From Petrimonas sp. (lineage in GTDB: Bacteria; Bacteroidota; Bacteroidia; Bacteroidales; Dysgonomonadaceae): a stretch of 64,000 nt of DNA. Both the position numbers and the translations under genes were made by a program. Position 1 is the first letter of the stretch; each line of letters opens with the position of its first letter. Under the pieces are notes generated by a model. The model saw only the letters and a list, made by a program, of their open reading frames with translations, was not told the origin of the DNA and did no database searches. Below are positions 1 through 7,909 of the stretch, piece by piece. Where the stretch lies: contig DUNG01000014.1 in the NCBI GenBank assembly GCA_012839475.1, positions 29,276 through 93,275 on the forward strand. The letters are read 5' to 3'.

Positions 1-1998
1 GGGCAACCCAACTCTGGAAAGTCCACGCTCTTTAACGGACTGACCGGAGCAAGGCAACGAGTCGGGAACTGGCCCGGTAAAACGGTTGAGAAAAAGGAAG
101 GGCACTATGATAAAAACGGGAAACGCTATCACGTCACCGACCTACCCGGAACTTACAGTCTTTCAGCCAATTCAGAAGAAGAAATCATTACACGCGACTA
201 TATTGCATCAGGTCAAGCGGACATCGTGTGCATATTAGCCGACTCTTCTCAGTTATCCCGAAGCCTTTTCATGTTGGCTGATTACGCGGGCATTAAATGC
301 CCCGTGGTACTTCTGTTGAACCTTATGGATGTCGCGGAGGAGCAAGGAAAACAAATTAACACGGGAAAACTCGAAGAGAAATTGGGAATCCCCGTGATTC
401 CTTTTGTTGCTGCTGACCATGCTCGATACAATGCTTTTTACACTGTTATCGATAAGGCATTGGAAGAGAAAAAGCTGCTTAATACCGACTCTTTAACGGA
501 AAAATACAGCTTGATTGAAAATGGAGTCTATAATAAAGTACTCTCGCTAATGCCAAAAGAGGGCATCGAGAATTATTCTCCTTCTTGGCTTGCGACAAAG
601 CTCATTGAAAAAGATGCAAACGTTCTGACAAAAATAAAAAATGTTTTACCACAAGACGAGCTGCAAGAGTTGGGGGAGATTTTATCTTCGATAAACAACG
701 GCACTTTGAAAACGGCAGGCTATAAATTCCAATGGATTGATGAATTACTCAGAGATACGCTTGTCCAAAATGATGAAAAACCGATTCTCTCGAAATTCGA
801 TAGAATAGCAACTCATCGAAAATGGGGAAAACCACTCGCGATATTAATCATCCTGTTGGGACTAATCGCTTCATTTATTCCCGCCACGCCTATCATGTAC
901 GTCGGCAGCCTTATCCCCTTACTGGGAGAGCCCATCACGGCAGCCATGACGGCCATTAACGCACCGACAATGCTCACCAGCCTGATCACGCAAGTAGTAC
1001 TGAACACCCTGTACTTTACCGTGGCCATGATCGGTTTTGTTTTCGGTGTGAACCTGGTGTTCGGATTTTTGGAAGAGGTGGGCTACATGGCCCGTGTTTC
1101 CTATGTCTTCGATAGCACGATGGCACGGTTGGGACTACAAGGAAAGTCGGTGATGCCCCTGGTGGTAAGTTTCGGTTGCACCATTGGCGGCGCGGCGGGA
1201 ACGCGCGTTATCGACTCGTGGGGACAAAAAGTGCTTACCATCGCTTTGGCATGGGTCGTTCCCTGTGCCGCCACGTGGGCAATTGTACCCGTGCTTTCTT
1301 CCATGTTCTTTGGGGCATGGGCTCCGTTAATTATTGTCGCCATCTTTTTTGTTGCTGCTCTTCATATGATGATAACGGCAAAGATTTTTGGCTCCAAATT
1401 ATTGAGAGAAGAGGAACGCGCGGGTCTGATAATGGAATTGCCACCTTATCACAAGCCAAGGTGGGGGGCTTTGTTCAGGTCAATCTGGGTTAGAACACGG
1501 GATATTTTGTCCAGGGCACTGCGGGTCATCTTTATTGTCTCCTTACTCTTTTGGTTAATGACTTACAGTGTTTCTGGTAATCCCGAGGGAACAGTGTTAT
1601 ACCGCTTCGGGAAAGCCATAGAACCGGTAACGATGGTATTTGGCTTAACATGGCAGACATTTTTAGCCTATTTCGCATCTATGTTCAGCAAAGAGGCGGC
1701 TTTGGGAGTTTTAGGTTCCCTCTATTTAGGTGCAGGAAGCTTATTTTCTGCAGCAGTCGAAAGCAGCGGCGAAGTGGCAGCTGGATTAAGCACTGCATTG
1801 CTCAACTCCCTTACTCCATCAGCGGCTTTAGCGTTTATCTTTGCCGTTACTTTTAATGCCCCTTGTCTCATGGCTATCACTTCAACCTATCAGGAAACTC
1901 GATCTTTGAAGTGGACCTTGCGTATTTTGGGTTATTATATCGCGACATCTTTGTTGCTTGCCTTTTTAGTATATCATGTTTCCAATCTATTCTTTTAA
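1..1998 (+). CDS. feoB: Ferrous iron transport protein B, 5'-truncated by window edge
   Basis: Inner-membrane ferrous iron transporter with an N-terminal GTPase domain. The frame is open from base 1, so the true start lies to the left of the window. Visible motifs are the P-loop (GQPNSGKST, with Q where most FeoB have N), the switch motif DLPGTYS, and the G4 motif NLMD. After the G domain comes a hydrophobic half with many membrane segments and the gating signatures EEVGYMARVSYVFD and GCTIGGAAGTR, followed by KPRWG and the second Gate-like half. The reading frame ends at 1998 with a TAA, 17 bases before the GTG of the FeoC-like gene, so the two are probably co-transcribed. Assignment is firm; only the N-terminus, and any FeoA domain upstream or fused, cannot be seen. 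Confidence 0.97.
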   Translation, partial: GQPNSGKSTLFNGLTGARQRVGNWPGKTVEKKEGHYDKNGKRYHVTDLPGTYSLSANSEEEIITRDYIASGQADIVCILADSSQLSRSLFMLADYAGIKCPVVLLLNLMDVAEEQGKQINTGKLEEKLGIPVIPFVAADHARYNAFYTVIDKALEEKKLLNTDSLTEKYSLIENGVYNKVLSLMPKEGIENYSPSWLATKLIEKDANVLTKIKNVLPQDELQELGEILSSINNGTLKTAGYKFQWIDELLRDTLVQNDEKPILSKFDRIATHRKWGKPLAILIILLGLIASFIPATPIMYVGSLIPLLGEPITAAMTAINAPTMLTSLITQVVLNTLYFTVAMIGFVFGVNLVFGFLEEVGYMARVSYVFDSTMARLGLQGKSVMPLVVSFGCTIGGAAGTRVIDSWGQKVLTIALAWVVPCAATWAIVPVLSSMFFGAWAPLIIVAIFFVAALHMMITAKIFGSKLLREEERAGLIMELPPYHKPRWGALFRSIWVRTRDILSRALRVIFIVSLLFWLMTYSVSGNPEGTVLYRFGKAIEPVTMVFGLTWQTFLAYFASMFSKEAALGVLGSLYLGAGSLFSAAVESSGEVAAGLSTALLNSLTPSAALAFIFAVTFNAPCLMAITSTYQETRSLKWTLRILGYYIATSLLLAFLVYHVSNLFF

Positions 1999-2015
1999 CG
2001 TGGGAGGATATTATC

Positions 2016-2300
2016 GTGTTTCAAAAACTTATCACTCTGCTAAATGACGGAAAGAGATATTCTCTGCTTGAATTATCTGAGGAATTGGGTATTTCAATAG
2101 AGACATTGCAGGGATTCATTGAATACCTTTCCGAAAAAGGATTACTCACGCCGTTGGAATTTCACAAGGATATCAATTCTCATTCTAACGGGTGCAACAA
2201 TTGCACGAGTTGTAAAGGATGTTTCGTTGGGGTTTTAGGCAGGTGTGATGATTTATACATCGTTCGTGGAGTTACTTACCGATGCCAATCGACACGCTAA
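2016..2300 (+). CDS. FeoC-like winged-helix protein with cysteine cluster
   Basis: Small protein (94 aa) directly after feoB. A GTG start at 2016 is chosen because a GGGAGG ribosome-binding site lies 7 to 12 bases upstream and because the preceding in-frame codons overlap feoB. Residues 1-48 read as a winged helix (LLELSEELGISIETLQGFIEYLSEKGLL), as in FeoC-family regulators. Residues 60-69 form a C-x2-C-x2-C-x2-C cluster (C60, C63, C66, C69), which in FeoC proteins is linked to iron-sulfur or metal binding. Position and architecture suggest a regulator or accessory factor of FeoB. The family is recognised from pattern rather than from a database match. Confidence 0.75.
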   Translation: MFQKLITLLNDGKRYSLLELSEELGISIETLQGFIEYLSEKGLLTPLEFHKDINSHSNGCNNCTSCKGCFVGVLGRCDDLYIVRGVTYRCQSTR

Positions 2301-2401
2301 ATCTCATGCATGGCGACAACATGGGTATCCTGTATGCCGGCGGTAATAGCATTTAATTTGTTGCTACTTGGATAGGTTTAAATGTCGGGAAACTAACAAA
2401 G

Positions 2402-3070
2402 ATGACTGATAATACAAAGCAAAATAAGGCCTACGCGAAGCTTATCAATCGCTACGACGATGTGTTGACGGCACGCAAGTGGTGGAGTCGTCTCTATATG
2501 AAGTGCATATGGAAAGTGGATGACAATCTGGTGGCAAAAGAGGTTTTGGAGATGCTACCTGATGATTTCCGGGGAGAAATTCTGGACGTTCCAATAGGGA
2601 CAGCCGTTTTCACTGCCCAGAAATACCGCACTATGCAAAACGCCAAAATTTTAGGTATCGATTTTTCACAAGAGATGCTTGACATCGCTAACCAACGTTT
2701 TTTACACGAAAAGATTAACAACGTGAAGTTGCAACATGGCGACGTATGCAAGCTTACGTTTGAAAACGAACGTTTTGACGCGGTACTTTCGATGAACGGC
2801 TTTCACGCTTTCCCCACGCAAAAGCACAAGGCATTTTCCGAAACCTACCGCGTGCTTAAACAAGGTGGTATTTTCTTGGGCTGCTTCTATATCAAGGGAG
2901 AGCGCAGCATTGCCGATTGGGTCGTACACAACATACTGAACAGAAAGGGGTTTTTCACTCCGCCTCATTTCATAAAAAAAGAGGCGATAGAGGTTCTAAA
3001 ATCGTTTTACGGTGAAAATGTCGAGGTGAAAAATCACCGTTCACTGTTAATTTTTAAATGCGTGAAGTAA
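2402..3070 (+). CDS. Class I SAM-dependent methyltransferase
   Basis: A 222-aa class I methyltransferase. Motif I is ILDVPIGTAVFT, near residue 60, with an unusual P in place of the usual glycine-rich GxGxG turn. Motif II is ILGIDFSQEML and motif post-I/IV is FDAVLSMNGFHAF, then VLKQGGIFLGCFYIKG. The substrate is unknown. It lies 101 bp after the FeoC-like gene and ends with an LLIFKCVK tail. Degenerate copies of its first and last parts are found at 38274-38423 and a tail-only copy at 23314-23352, so this gene family was spread through the region more than once. The ATG at 2402 is the first start in frame and gives a full-length N-terminal helix. Confidence 0.85.
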   Translation: MTDNTKQNKAYAKLINRYDDVLTARKWWSRLYMKCIWKVDDNLVAKEVLEMLPDDFRGEILDVPIGTAVFTAQKYRTMQNAKILGIDFSQEMLDIANQRFLHEKINNVKLQHGDVCKLTFENERFDAVLSMNGFHAFPTQKHKAFSETYRVLKQGGIFLGCFYIKGERSIADWVVHNILNRKGFFTPPHFIKKEAIEVLKSFYGENVEVKNHRSLLIFKCVK

Positions 3071-3172
3071 AATAAAGGTACCTGCATTTTGGCACTTGTG
3101 TATATACTCAATAAAACAGCAATATTTGGGTTCTGACAAGTTCGGGTTGAAGTTGTTAAATTATATATGGAT

Positions 3173-3706
3173 TTATTCCAGCTCATACCTTTCAGCTTCT
3201 ATGCTATAATTGGTATAATATGAGATTTTACCACTTGATATTTGCCGATAAATGTCCTGAATAAAAGCTATTTCCTCTTTAAAATGCTCCGTATCTTCCT
3301 CACCTTTATGGTTTTCTCTCATTTTCTTCTCCCATTCTTTTACCTCTTCGGCATCCATTATTACAGGCTTTAATTTTCCTGTGACTTTTGCCTTTTGCCC
3401 TACAATAGAAGGGTCAACTGTTGAGAGATTATTTCCTAATTCAACCTTTATAAATAGATTTTCGTTTTCGCCTATAATTCTAAATCGTTTATGAGAATGT
3501 TTACATACATGCTCGATAAGACCCTCTACGTGAACAGTTTTATCAAACAAAGTTTCGCCATTGGCGAACACTTCATCAACAGTCAAATAATTAATTGATA
3601 CTTCTGTGTTTTCCCTATTTTCTGTCTGCTTGTTGTTTGTTTGCTTACATGCATTAACCGACAATAAAACGGCAGCCACCACAATAATTGAAAAAATTTT
3701 ATTCAT
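3173..3706 (-). CDS. OB-fold-like lipoprotein
   Basis: A 177-aa lipoprotein: basic N-terminus, hydrophobic stretch and a lipobox ending VNAC at about residue 20. The mature part has a region near residues 45-115 that looks like an OB fold (VHVEGLIEHVCKHSHKRFRI, then FIKVELG and KAKVTGKL). The C-K-H-S-H cluster could bind a metal, but that is only a suggestion from residue type. It is the last gene of a three-gene minus-strand set, 11 bp after the TonB receptor gene, so a role in the same uptake process is likely. Precise function is unknown. Confidence 0.65.
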   Translation of the reverse strand: MNKIFSIIVVAAVLLSVNACKQTNNKQTENRENTEVSINYLTVDEVFANGETLFDKTVHVEGLIEHVCKHSHKRFRIIGENENLFIKVELGNNLSTVDPSIVGQKAKVTGKLKPVIMDAEEVKEWEKKMRENHKGEEDTEHFKEEIAFIQDIYRQISSGKISYYTNYSIEAERYELE

Positions 3707-3717
3707 AAATGAAGTTT

Positions 3718-6018
3718 TTAAAAGTGAAACGATAATATAACCTTAAAATTTCTTCCCATCGCGGGAATATAAGAGCCAAAGGGCTGATAATCTGTATTTA
3801 GAATATTTTTTACTATAAAACGAAGTTTTGGAAAACCAATTAGGGAATTTGAATTAACACCAAAGGCAAAATTTAAAACAGCATGAGCATCAGATGGCAC
3901 ATAACCCCAAGGACCTCCTTCTGTGCCTTCCGGAATTTTTGCTACTCTATTTTGAGCGGCAGCATATTCTGTATCCAACTTCACAGAATATCCCGTTATC
4001 CATTTTTTATTGACTAGCCCACGATAAATAGCTTCTATATTCATTTTGAATGGCGGAACACCAAACATGGGTGCATTTTCACCTTCTAACAGTTCAATAC
4101 CATAAACGTAAGCAGCTCCCAAACCCAAATACAACGAATTGGACGGTTTTAGCACATTATTGAACTGATAGTCTGCTGAAAACTCACCGCCCATTAGCTT
4201 AGCGTCTGTGTTTCTTAGTGTAAAATCCACATCGGGTTCATCAGCAGGTGCTTCGTTGATGAAATCATCAAGAATATTATAAAATAGTGCAATGTCATAT
4301 TTTAACTTCTCTTTCAAGGTTTTACCACGTAACCCAACATCAAAATTCCAACTATATTCAGGTTGCAAATCAGGGTTTCCAACTTTTATCCCTTTACAGC
4401 TGATTACCCTTGTAAACATCTCCTCTGTGATTGGCATACGAAAAGCCCTACCTGCATTAAAAGAGATATGGGTTGTATTGTTGGGCGAATAGACAAAGCC
4501 CGCGTTTCCGCTGAATGCATCTCTTTTTTCATTCCGACCGACTATCGTACCTTTCTTGCCTTCTAAAACAGTTGCAGCATCGTAACGAACGCCTGCAACA
4601 ATCTGCCATTTTTCCCCGATTTGCCATTCATCATTGATAAAAGCGCCAATGTTTTGTTGTCCCGCACCTTTATAACCTTCTACTGTGCCGTGCGTATCGT
4701 TGTAATAGTCAAAAAGTTCCGACGGGTTGTCAAGGCGAAACAGATAGCAGTCAATTCCGGCAGTCATCTTGTTGTTTTTGGACAAATTGAGAATGGTATA
4801 TAAGCGAGCTCCACCGTAGCTGTTTTTATAGTGCACTAAATCAAGAGTTGAAACTTTTCCGCTAACAACGCTATATTTATATTGGTAATAATCTCGCCAA
4901 CCGCTGTCGTAATACAGGTTAAGATTGACCGACTCTACAATGCCTTTCGGGGTGTAGTTGTAAGCAAAATCGGTATGAAAGTTCTCTTCTTTATTGCGTA
5001 CTTTGGTAAATCGCTTTGTCGGACCATTAAATCCGCGCGGTTTCCCCCAATCACCATAATGATAATTGGCATTGAAAGTGATTTTGTGCTTATCCGAAAA
5101 TTTGTAGCCCGTATTCAGTGAGATGTCCCGATCTTCTACATTGCTGTTATCCGCAATTTCGCCGGAGCCGTAAATCATCTCATCTGTTTTACGATACTTA
5201 CCGCTGAGCGACATTCCAAACTTTTCTCTTTTATGGCACAGTTTCATCAACTCTAAAAACTCGTTGTTGTTACTGCCATATCCCGAGCTTAGTTGAATGC
5301 TGTTACTGTTGCTGCCAAAAGGTTCTGCACTGACCAAATTAATAATCCCTGAAATAGCCCCACTACCATAAATTACAGATCCCGGACCTTTAACAATTTC
5401 GATTTTTTGGTTATCATAAACATTAATATCCTGACCGAAATAGCCACCCGGGAATGTGCCGATGCGCCTGTTGCCATCTTTCATAATAATCAGACGATTA
5501 GAATTTAATCCCCTTAAAATTATCGGCGAATGGTATTCCCAAACCTGCGTAAAGCCAGGAGTTTTATTTAACACATCGATTATATTGGAGTTCATATTGT
5601 CTCTGATTTCCCGATGTGAAATTACATTAGCAGCCTTTGTAAGCTTGTCCGTTCGTTGCTCATACAATCCGGCAGAAACTACGATATCAGACAACTGAAA
5701 CTCTTTGGGCGTTAAATAAACAGTCAAATTGCCGGAAAACAAGCTGTCAGAGACCAAAACTTCTTTTCTATAATAATTAACATGGCTAAGAATGATAGTA
5801 GTTTGTTTTTCCTTCGCTATATTTATTTTGAACCTTCCTTCCGCATCAGTGGCTGTTCCCTTTGACACATTGCTGATGGAAATATTGACAAAAGGTATTG
5901 GTGCTTTTGAGTCAAAGTCTATAACAACACCTTGTATTGTCTTTCCTTGACCAAAAGAGCTATTAATAAATCCGAATACAAATAGGGCTACAAATAAGCT
6001 TCTTAATACTTTTATCAT
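3718..6018 (-). CDS. TonB-dependent receptor (haem/metal type)
   Basis: A 766-aa outer-membrane receptor. Signal peptide at residues 1-23 (ends SSFG-QG); CarboxypepD_reg-like domain about 27-110 (IQGVVIDFDSKAPIPFVNIS); TonB box/plug about 115-230 (LSDIVVSAG and GSVIYGSGAISGIINLVS); then a 22-stranded-type barrel to the terminal aromatic residue (VILSFHF). It contains FRMP and NPDL motifs in the positions where haem receptors carry FRAP and NPNL, but lacks the intervening histidine typical of those, so haem is possible rather than shown. It lies between an HmuY-like lipoprotein gene 18 bp upstream and an OB-fold lipoprotein downstream, an order like hmuY-hmuR. Confidence 0.9.
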   Translation of the reverse strand: MIKVLRSLFVALFVFGFINSSFGQGKTIQGVVIDFDSKAPIPFVNISISNVSKGTATDAEGRFKINIAKEKQTTIILSHVNYYRKEVLVSDSLFSGNLTVYLTPKEFQLSDIVVSAGLYEQRTDKLTKAANVISHREIRDNMNSNIIDVLNKTPGFTQVWEYHSPIILRGLNSNRLIIMKDGNRRIGTFPGGYFGQDINVYDNQKIEIVKGPGSVIYGSGAISGIINLVSAEPFGSNSNSIQLSSGYGSNNNEFLELMKLCHKREKFGMSLSGKYRKTDEMIYGSGEIADNSNVEDRDISLNTGYKFSDKHKITFNANYHYGDWGKPRGFNGPTKRFTKVRNKEENFHTDFAYNYTPKGIVESVNLNLYYDSGWRDYYQYKYSVVSGKVSTLDLVHYKNSYGGARLYTILNLSKNNKMTAGIDCYLFRLDNPSELFDYYNDTHGTVEGYKGAGQQNIGAFINDEWQIGEKWQIVAGVRYDAATVLEGKKGTIVGRNEKRDAFSGNAGFVYSPNNTTHISFNAGRAFRMPITEEMFTRVISCKGIKVGNPDLQPEYSWNFDVGLRGKTLKEKLKYDIALFYNILDDFINEAPADEPDVDFTLRNTDAKLMGGEFSADYQFNNVLKPSNSLYLGLGAAYVYGIELLEGENAPMFGVPPFKMNIEAIYRGLVNKKWITGYSVKLDTEYAAAQNRVAKIPEGTEGGPWGYVPSDAHAVLNFAFGVNSNSLIGFPKLRFIVKNILNTDYQPFGSYIPAMGRNFKVILSFHF

Positions 6019-6036
6019 AATTTAAGCCTTCCTTCC

Positions 6037-6732
6037 CTACTCTACAAAATCCCACATGATCTCAATGTAGCCTGTTGGAGTTGGGGCAGGCTTAGCAGGA
6101 AATTTGGGAACAATAAACTTAACAAGTCGTCCTTCTTTGGTTTGTATTATCCATATCGGCTCGTCATCAGCAATGTTGTTGTTGGCAGGTTCTCTCCACG
6201 TTTGTCCGATAACTAATTTTTTGTATTCCTTAGCAAGTTCTTTCATCAGTGGTGTTCCGGATTCACCTTTTTGTACCGATGATATATCAAACGAGGGGTC
6301 ATCTGATTTTAAAGTATAGTCCAACAAATTTGATTTTTTAAGGTTTCTGAAACTTGTTACTCCCTTGCATGTTTCGTCAACCGATGAGTAGTTTACCGCT
6401 TTTGCCGATGACGCCAATTGAATAAAAGGAGCTCCGCCTGAACTGCCATCAGGTCTTTCTGCTTTAATTGTACGAATTTTCAGATCATACTCAAAGTCAG
6501 TTACCGTGAGCGAATCCATGTTATTTGCCCCACCCTTTTTTCCCTTATATTCAAAATCAAAGCCTACTCCACCCGGATTTCTTCCGGCACAAATCAAATA
6601 GGGAGATTCAAGGCTTTTAAACTGACTTTCATTTATTGGATTGTCAGGTTCCTCTTTCTCACATGAAGTTAATAAAACAGCTCCTATAGTAAGGGTTACA
6701 ACTACAATAAATAAATTTTTAAACGATTTCAT
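6037..6732 (-). CDS. HmuY-like lipoprotein
   Basis: A 231-aa lipoprotein when started at the ATG whose complement is 6730-6732, preceded by AGAGAG; a longer in-frame start 27 bp upstream would lie inside a hairpin. Lipobox LLTSC at about residue 23. The mature protein has the pattern of HmuY-type haem-binding proteins of Bacteroidota: a YDLKIRT strand, a GGAPFIQLAS segment, and a C-terminal WIIQTKEGRLVKF...GYIEIMWDF strand pair. Methionine and histidine ligands cannot be assigned. It is the first gene of the set with the TonB receptor and OB-fold lipoprotein, which matches the hmuY-hmuR order and is the main support for the call. The alternative is an unrelated periplasmic or surface lipoprotein. 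Confidence 0.55.
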   Translation of the reverse strand: MKSFKNLFIVVVTLTIGAVLLTSCEKEEPDNPINESQFKSLESPYLICAGRNPGGVGFDFEYKGKKGGANNMDSLTVTDFEYDLKIRTIKAERPDGSSGGAPFIQLASSAKAVNYSSVDETCKGVTSFRNLKKSNLLDYTLKSDDPSFDISSVQKGESGTPLMKELAKEYKKLVIGQTWREPANNNIADDEPIWIIQTKEGRLVKFIVPKFPAKPAPTPTGYIEIMWDFVE

Positions 6733-6748
6733 GTCTCTCTTTTTTATT

Positions 6749-6770
6749 AAAAAAGTCATCTTGACTTTTT
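6749..6770 (-). terminator. Hairpin with flanking A/T tracts before the HmuY-like gene
   Basis: AAAAAGTCA and TGACTTTTT form a 9-bp stem with a 3-base loop; on the minus strand it ends in a T-run. It lies after the flavodoxin-DUF6686 pair and 17 bases before the HmuY-like ATG, so it could end the first transcript or attenuate entry into the receptor operon. Confidence 0.5.
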
Positions 6771-6797
6771 ATTCTTATTAATACCCTTTTCCTTTTC

Positions 6798-7202
6798 TCA
6801 ACTCCAACATACCGATGCTTGCAACTTTTCCACCAACATCTTTTCCACGACGCATCCAGGTAAAACGAGTAACTGCCAAAGTGGTCGTTCGGTTATCAAC
6901 ACCTTAACCCGGCTATCAAGTCCGGGTAAAACGAGCAACTGCCGGAGTGCCGGAAGCTCATCCGCGTGTAACATCAAGCAAGTGCGCGTTGGAGCTATCG
7001 GAATCCTTATTTTCCTTCGATACATACTCTGTTTATTGCTTTCTTCCCAGTAATCACCGTCAAGCTCGTGAATATAGTCGACGAAACGGCGGTATTCGGA
7101 CTCTGACAAATTCAAGTTAAAATTGTTGAACTCAATATGGATCTTGTTACAAACGCTGCATTTAAACACTATGCCATATTGGGTTTGATTGATGATATTC
7201 AT
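6798..7202 (-). CDS. DUF6686-like small protein with duplicated tail
   Basis: A 134-aa protein, started at the ATG whose complement is 7200-7202 because the longer frame would overlap the flavodoxin gene. The first 90 residues fit the Bacteroidota family DUF6686: a C-x2-C-x-K-IH-I-E-F-N pattern near residue 15, then a helix of the LSESEYRRFVDYI kind and the strand KIRIPI. Function of the family is unknown. The C-terminal part after RQLLVLPG is odd: the DNA contains an imperfect tandem repeat (6857-6880 and 6928-6950) and the encoded QLLVLPG occurs twice, so the last 35 or so residues probably come from a local duplication and frame extension. It follows the flavodoxin gene by 13 bp. Confidence 0.6.
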   Translation of the reverse strand: MNIINQTQYGIVFKCSVCNKIHIEFNNFNLNLSESEYRRFVDYIHELDGDYWEESNKQSMYRRKIRIPIAPTRTCLMLHADELPALRQLLVLPGLDSRVKVLITERPLWQLLVLPGCVVEKMLVEKLQASVCWS

Positions 7203-7215
7203 CTTTTCCACAGGG

Positions 7216-7719
7216 TTAAAATGAAGGTTTGATGTTTTGTACCCAAGAGGAGACACGCTCATCGGTCAGGTCGCTTTCATTATCCACGTCAATGGGCAGT
7301 CCCACGAACTTATTATCCACGACGGCACGCGAGTCGTCAAAACTATATCCGGCTGTAGCCACAGACCCAACTATTTTACACCCCTTTCCAAAGAAAAACT
7401 CGTACAGCTCGCCCATCCCGTCCACAAAGGTGTCGGAGTAACCACTTGCATCGCCTAATCCGAAAAGGGCGACGATCTTACCGGACAGATCAACCGATTT
7501 TAGTCGTGGCAACATATCGTACCAATCGTCTTGCAAATCGCCTAACCCCCAGGTGGAGGTACCCAAAATAAGGCAATCGGCGGTGGTAAAGTCATCGGCG
7601 CTACACTGCGCCACATCTTTCAATTGAGGTGAAAACTCGCTTAGCAGCTCGGCAATCTTTTCGGCTGTCTCTCTCGTGTTATCAGTTGAAGAACCGTAGA
7701 TAATCGATATCTTTTTCAT
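7216..7719 (-). CDS. fldA: Flavodoxin
   Basis: A 167-aa long-chain flavodoxin, an FMN-binding low-potential electron carrier that replaces ferredoxin when iron is short. The phosphate-binding loop GSSTDNTRETAEKIA lies at residues 8-22; LILGTSTWGLGDLQDDWYD is the 50s loop and FGLGDASGYSDTFVDGMG the 90s loop with the isoalloxazine-stacking tyrosine. The long-chain insertion (YELYEFFFGKGCKIVG) is present. The start at MKKISI is chosen over a longer frame because it aligns with the family. It is divergent from the copA-type gene and lies beside iron/haem genes, as expected for an iron-starvation protein. Confidence 0.95.
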   Translation of the reverse strand: MKKISIIYGSSTDNTRETAEKIAELLSEFSPQLKDVAQCSADDFTTADCLILGTSTWGLGDLQDDWYDMLPRLKSVDLSGKIVALFGLGDASGYSDTFVDGMGELYEFFFGKGCKIVGSVATAGYSFDDSRAVVDNKFVGLPIDVDNESDLTDERVSSWVQNIKPSF

Positions 7720-7825
7720 CGTGTTGTATATTAATGTTTGATTTAACAAAAATATTGCGATTACAAACAGCAAGCAATCCCCAGATCATGGGATTTTATT
7801 GATAAACAATCATCATTTATAGGGA

Positions 7826-7856
7826 TTGATACGGTCATTTTTGTAGGTTAATTTTG
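7826..7856 (+). promoter_or_regulatory. Bacteroidota-type promoter of the P-ATPase gene
   Basis: TTGA at 7826-7829 and TAATTTTG at 7849-7856, 19 bases apart, match the -33 and TAnnTTTG -7 boxes of this phylum. The surrounding bases (TAGGGATTGA before, and a similar leader down to the start codon) recur before the TetR gene at 10723-10753, and the first part recurs before the haem receptor at 25347. Confidence 0.6.
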
Positions 7857-7909
7857 CTTTTGGGAACCAGAGAACAGCGTTCAGTTGAAATAGAAAGGCC
7901 TTACCGAGT

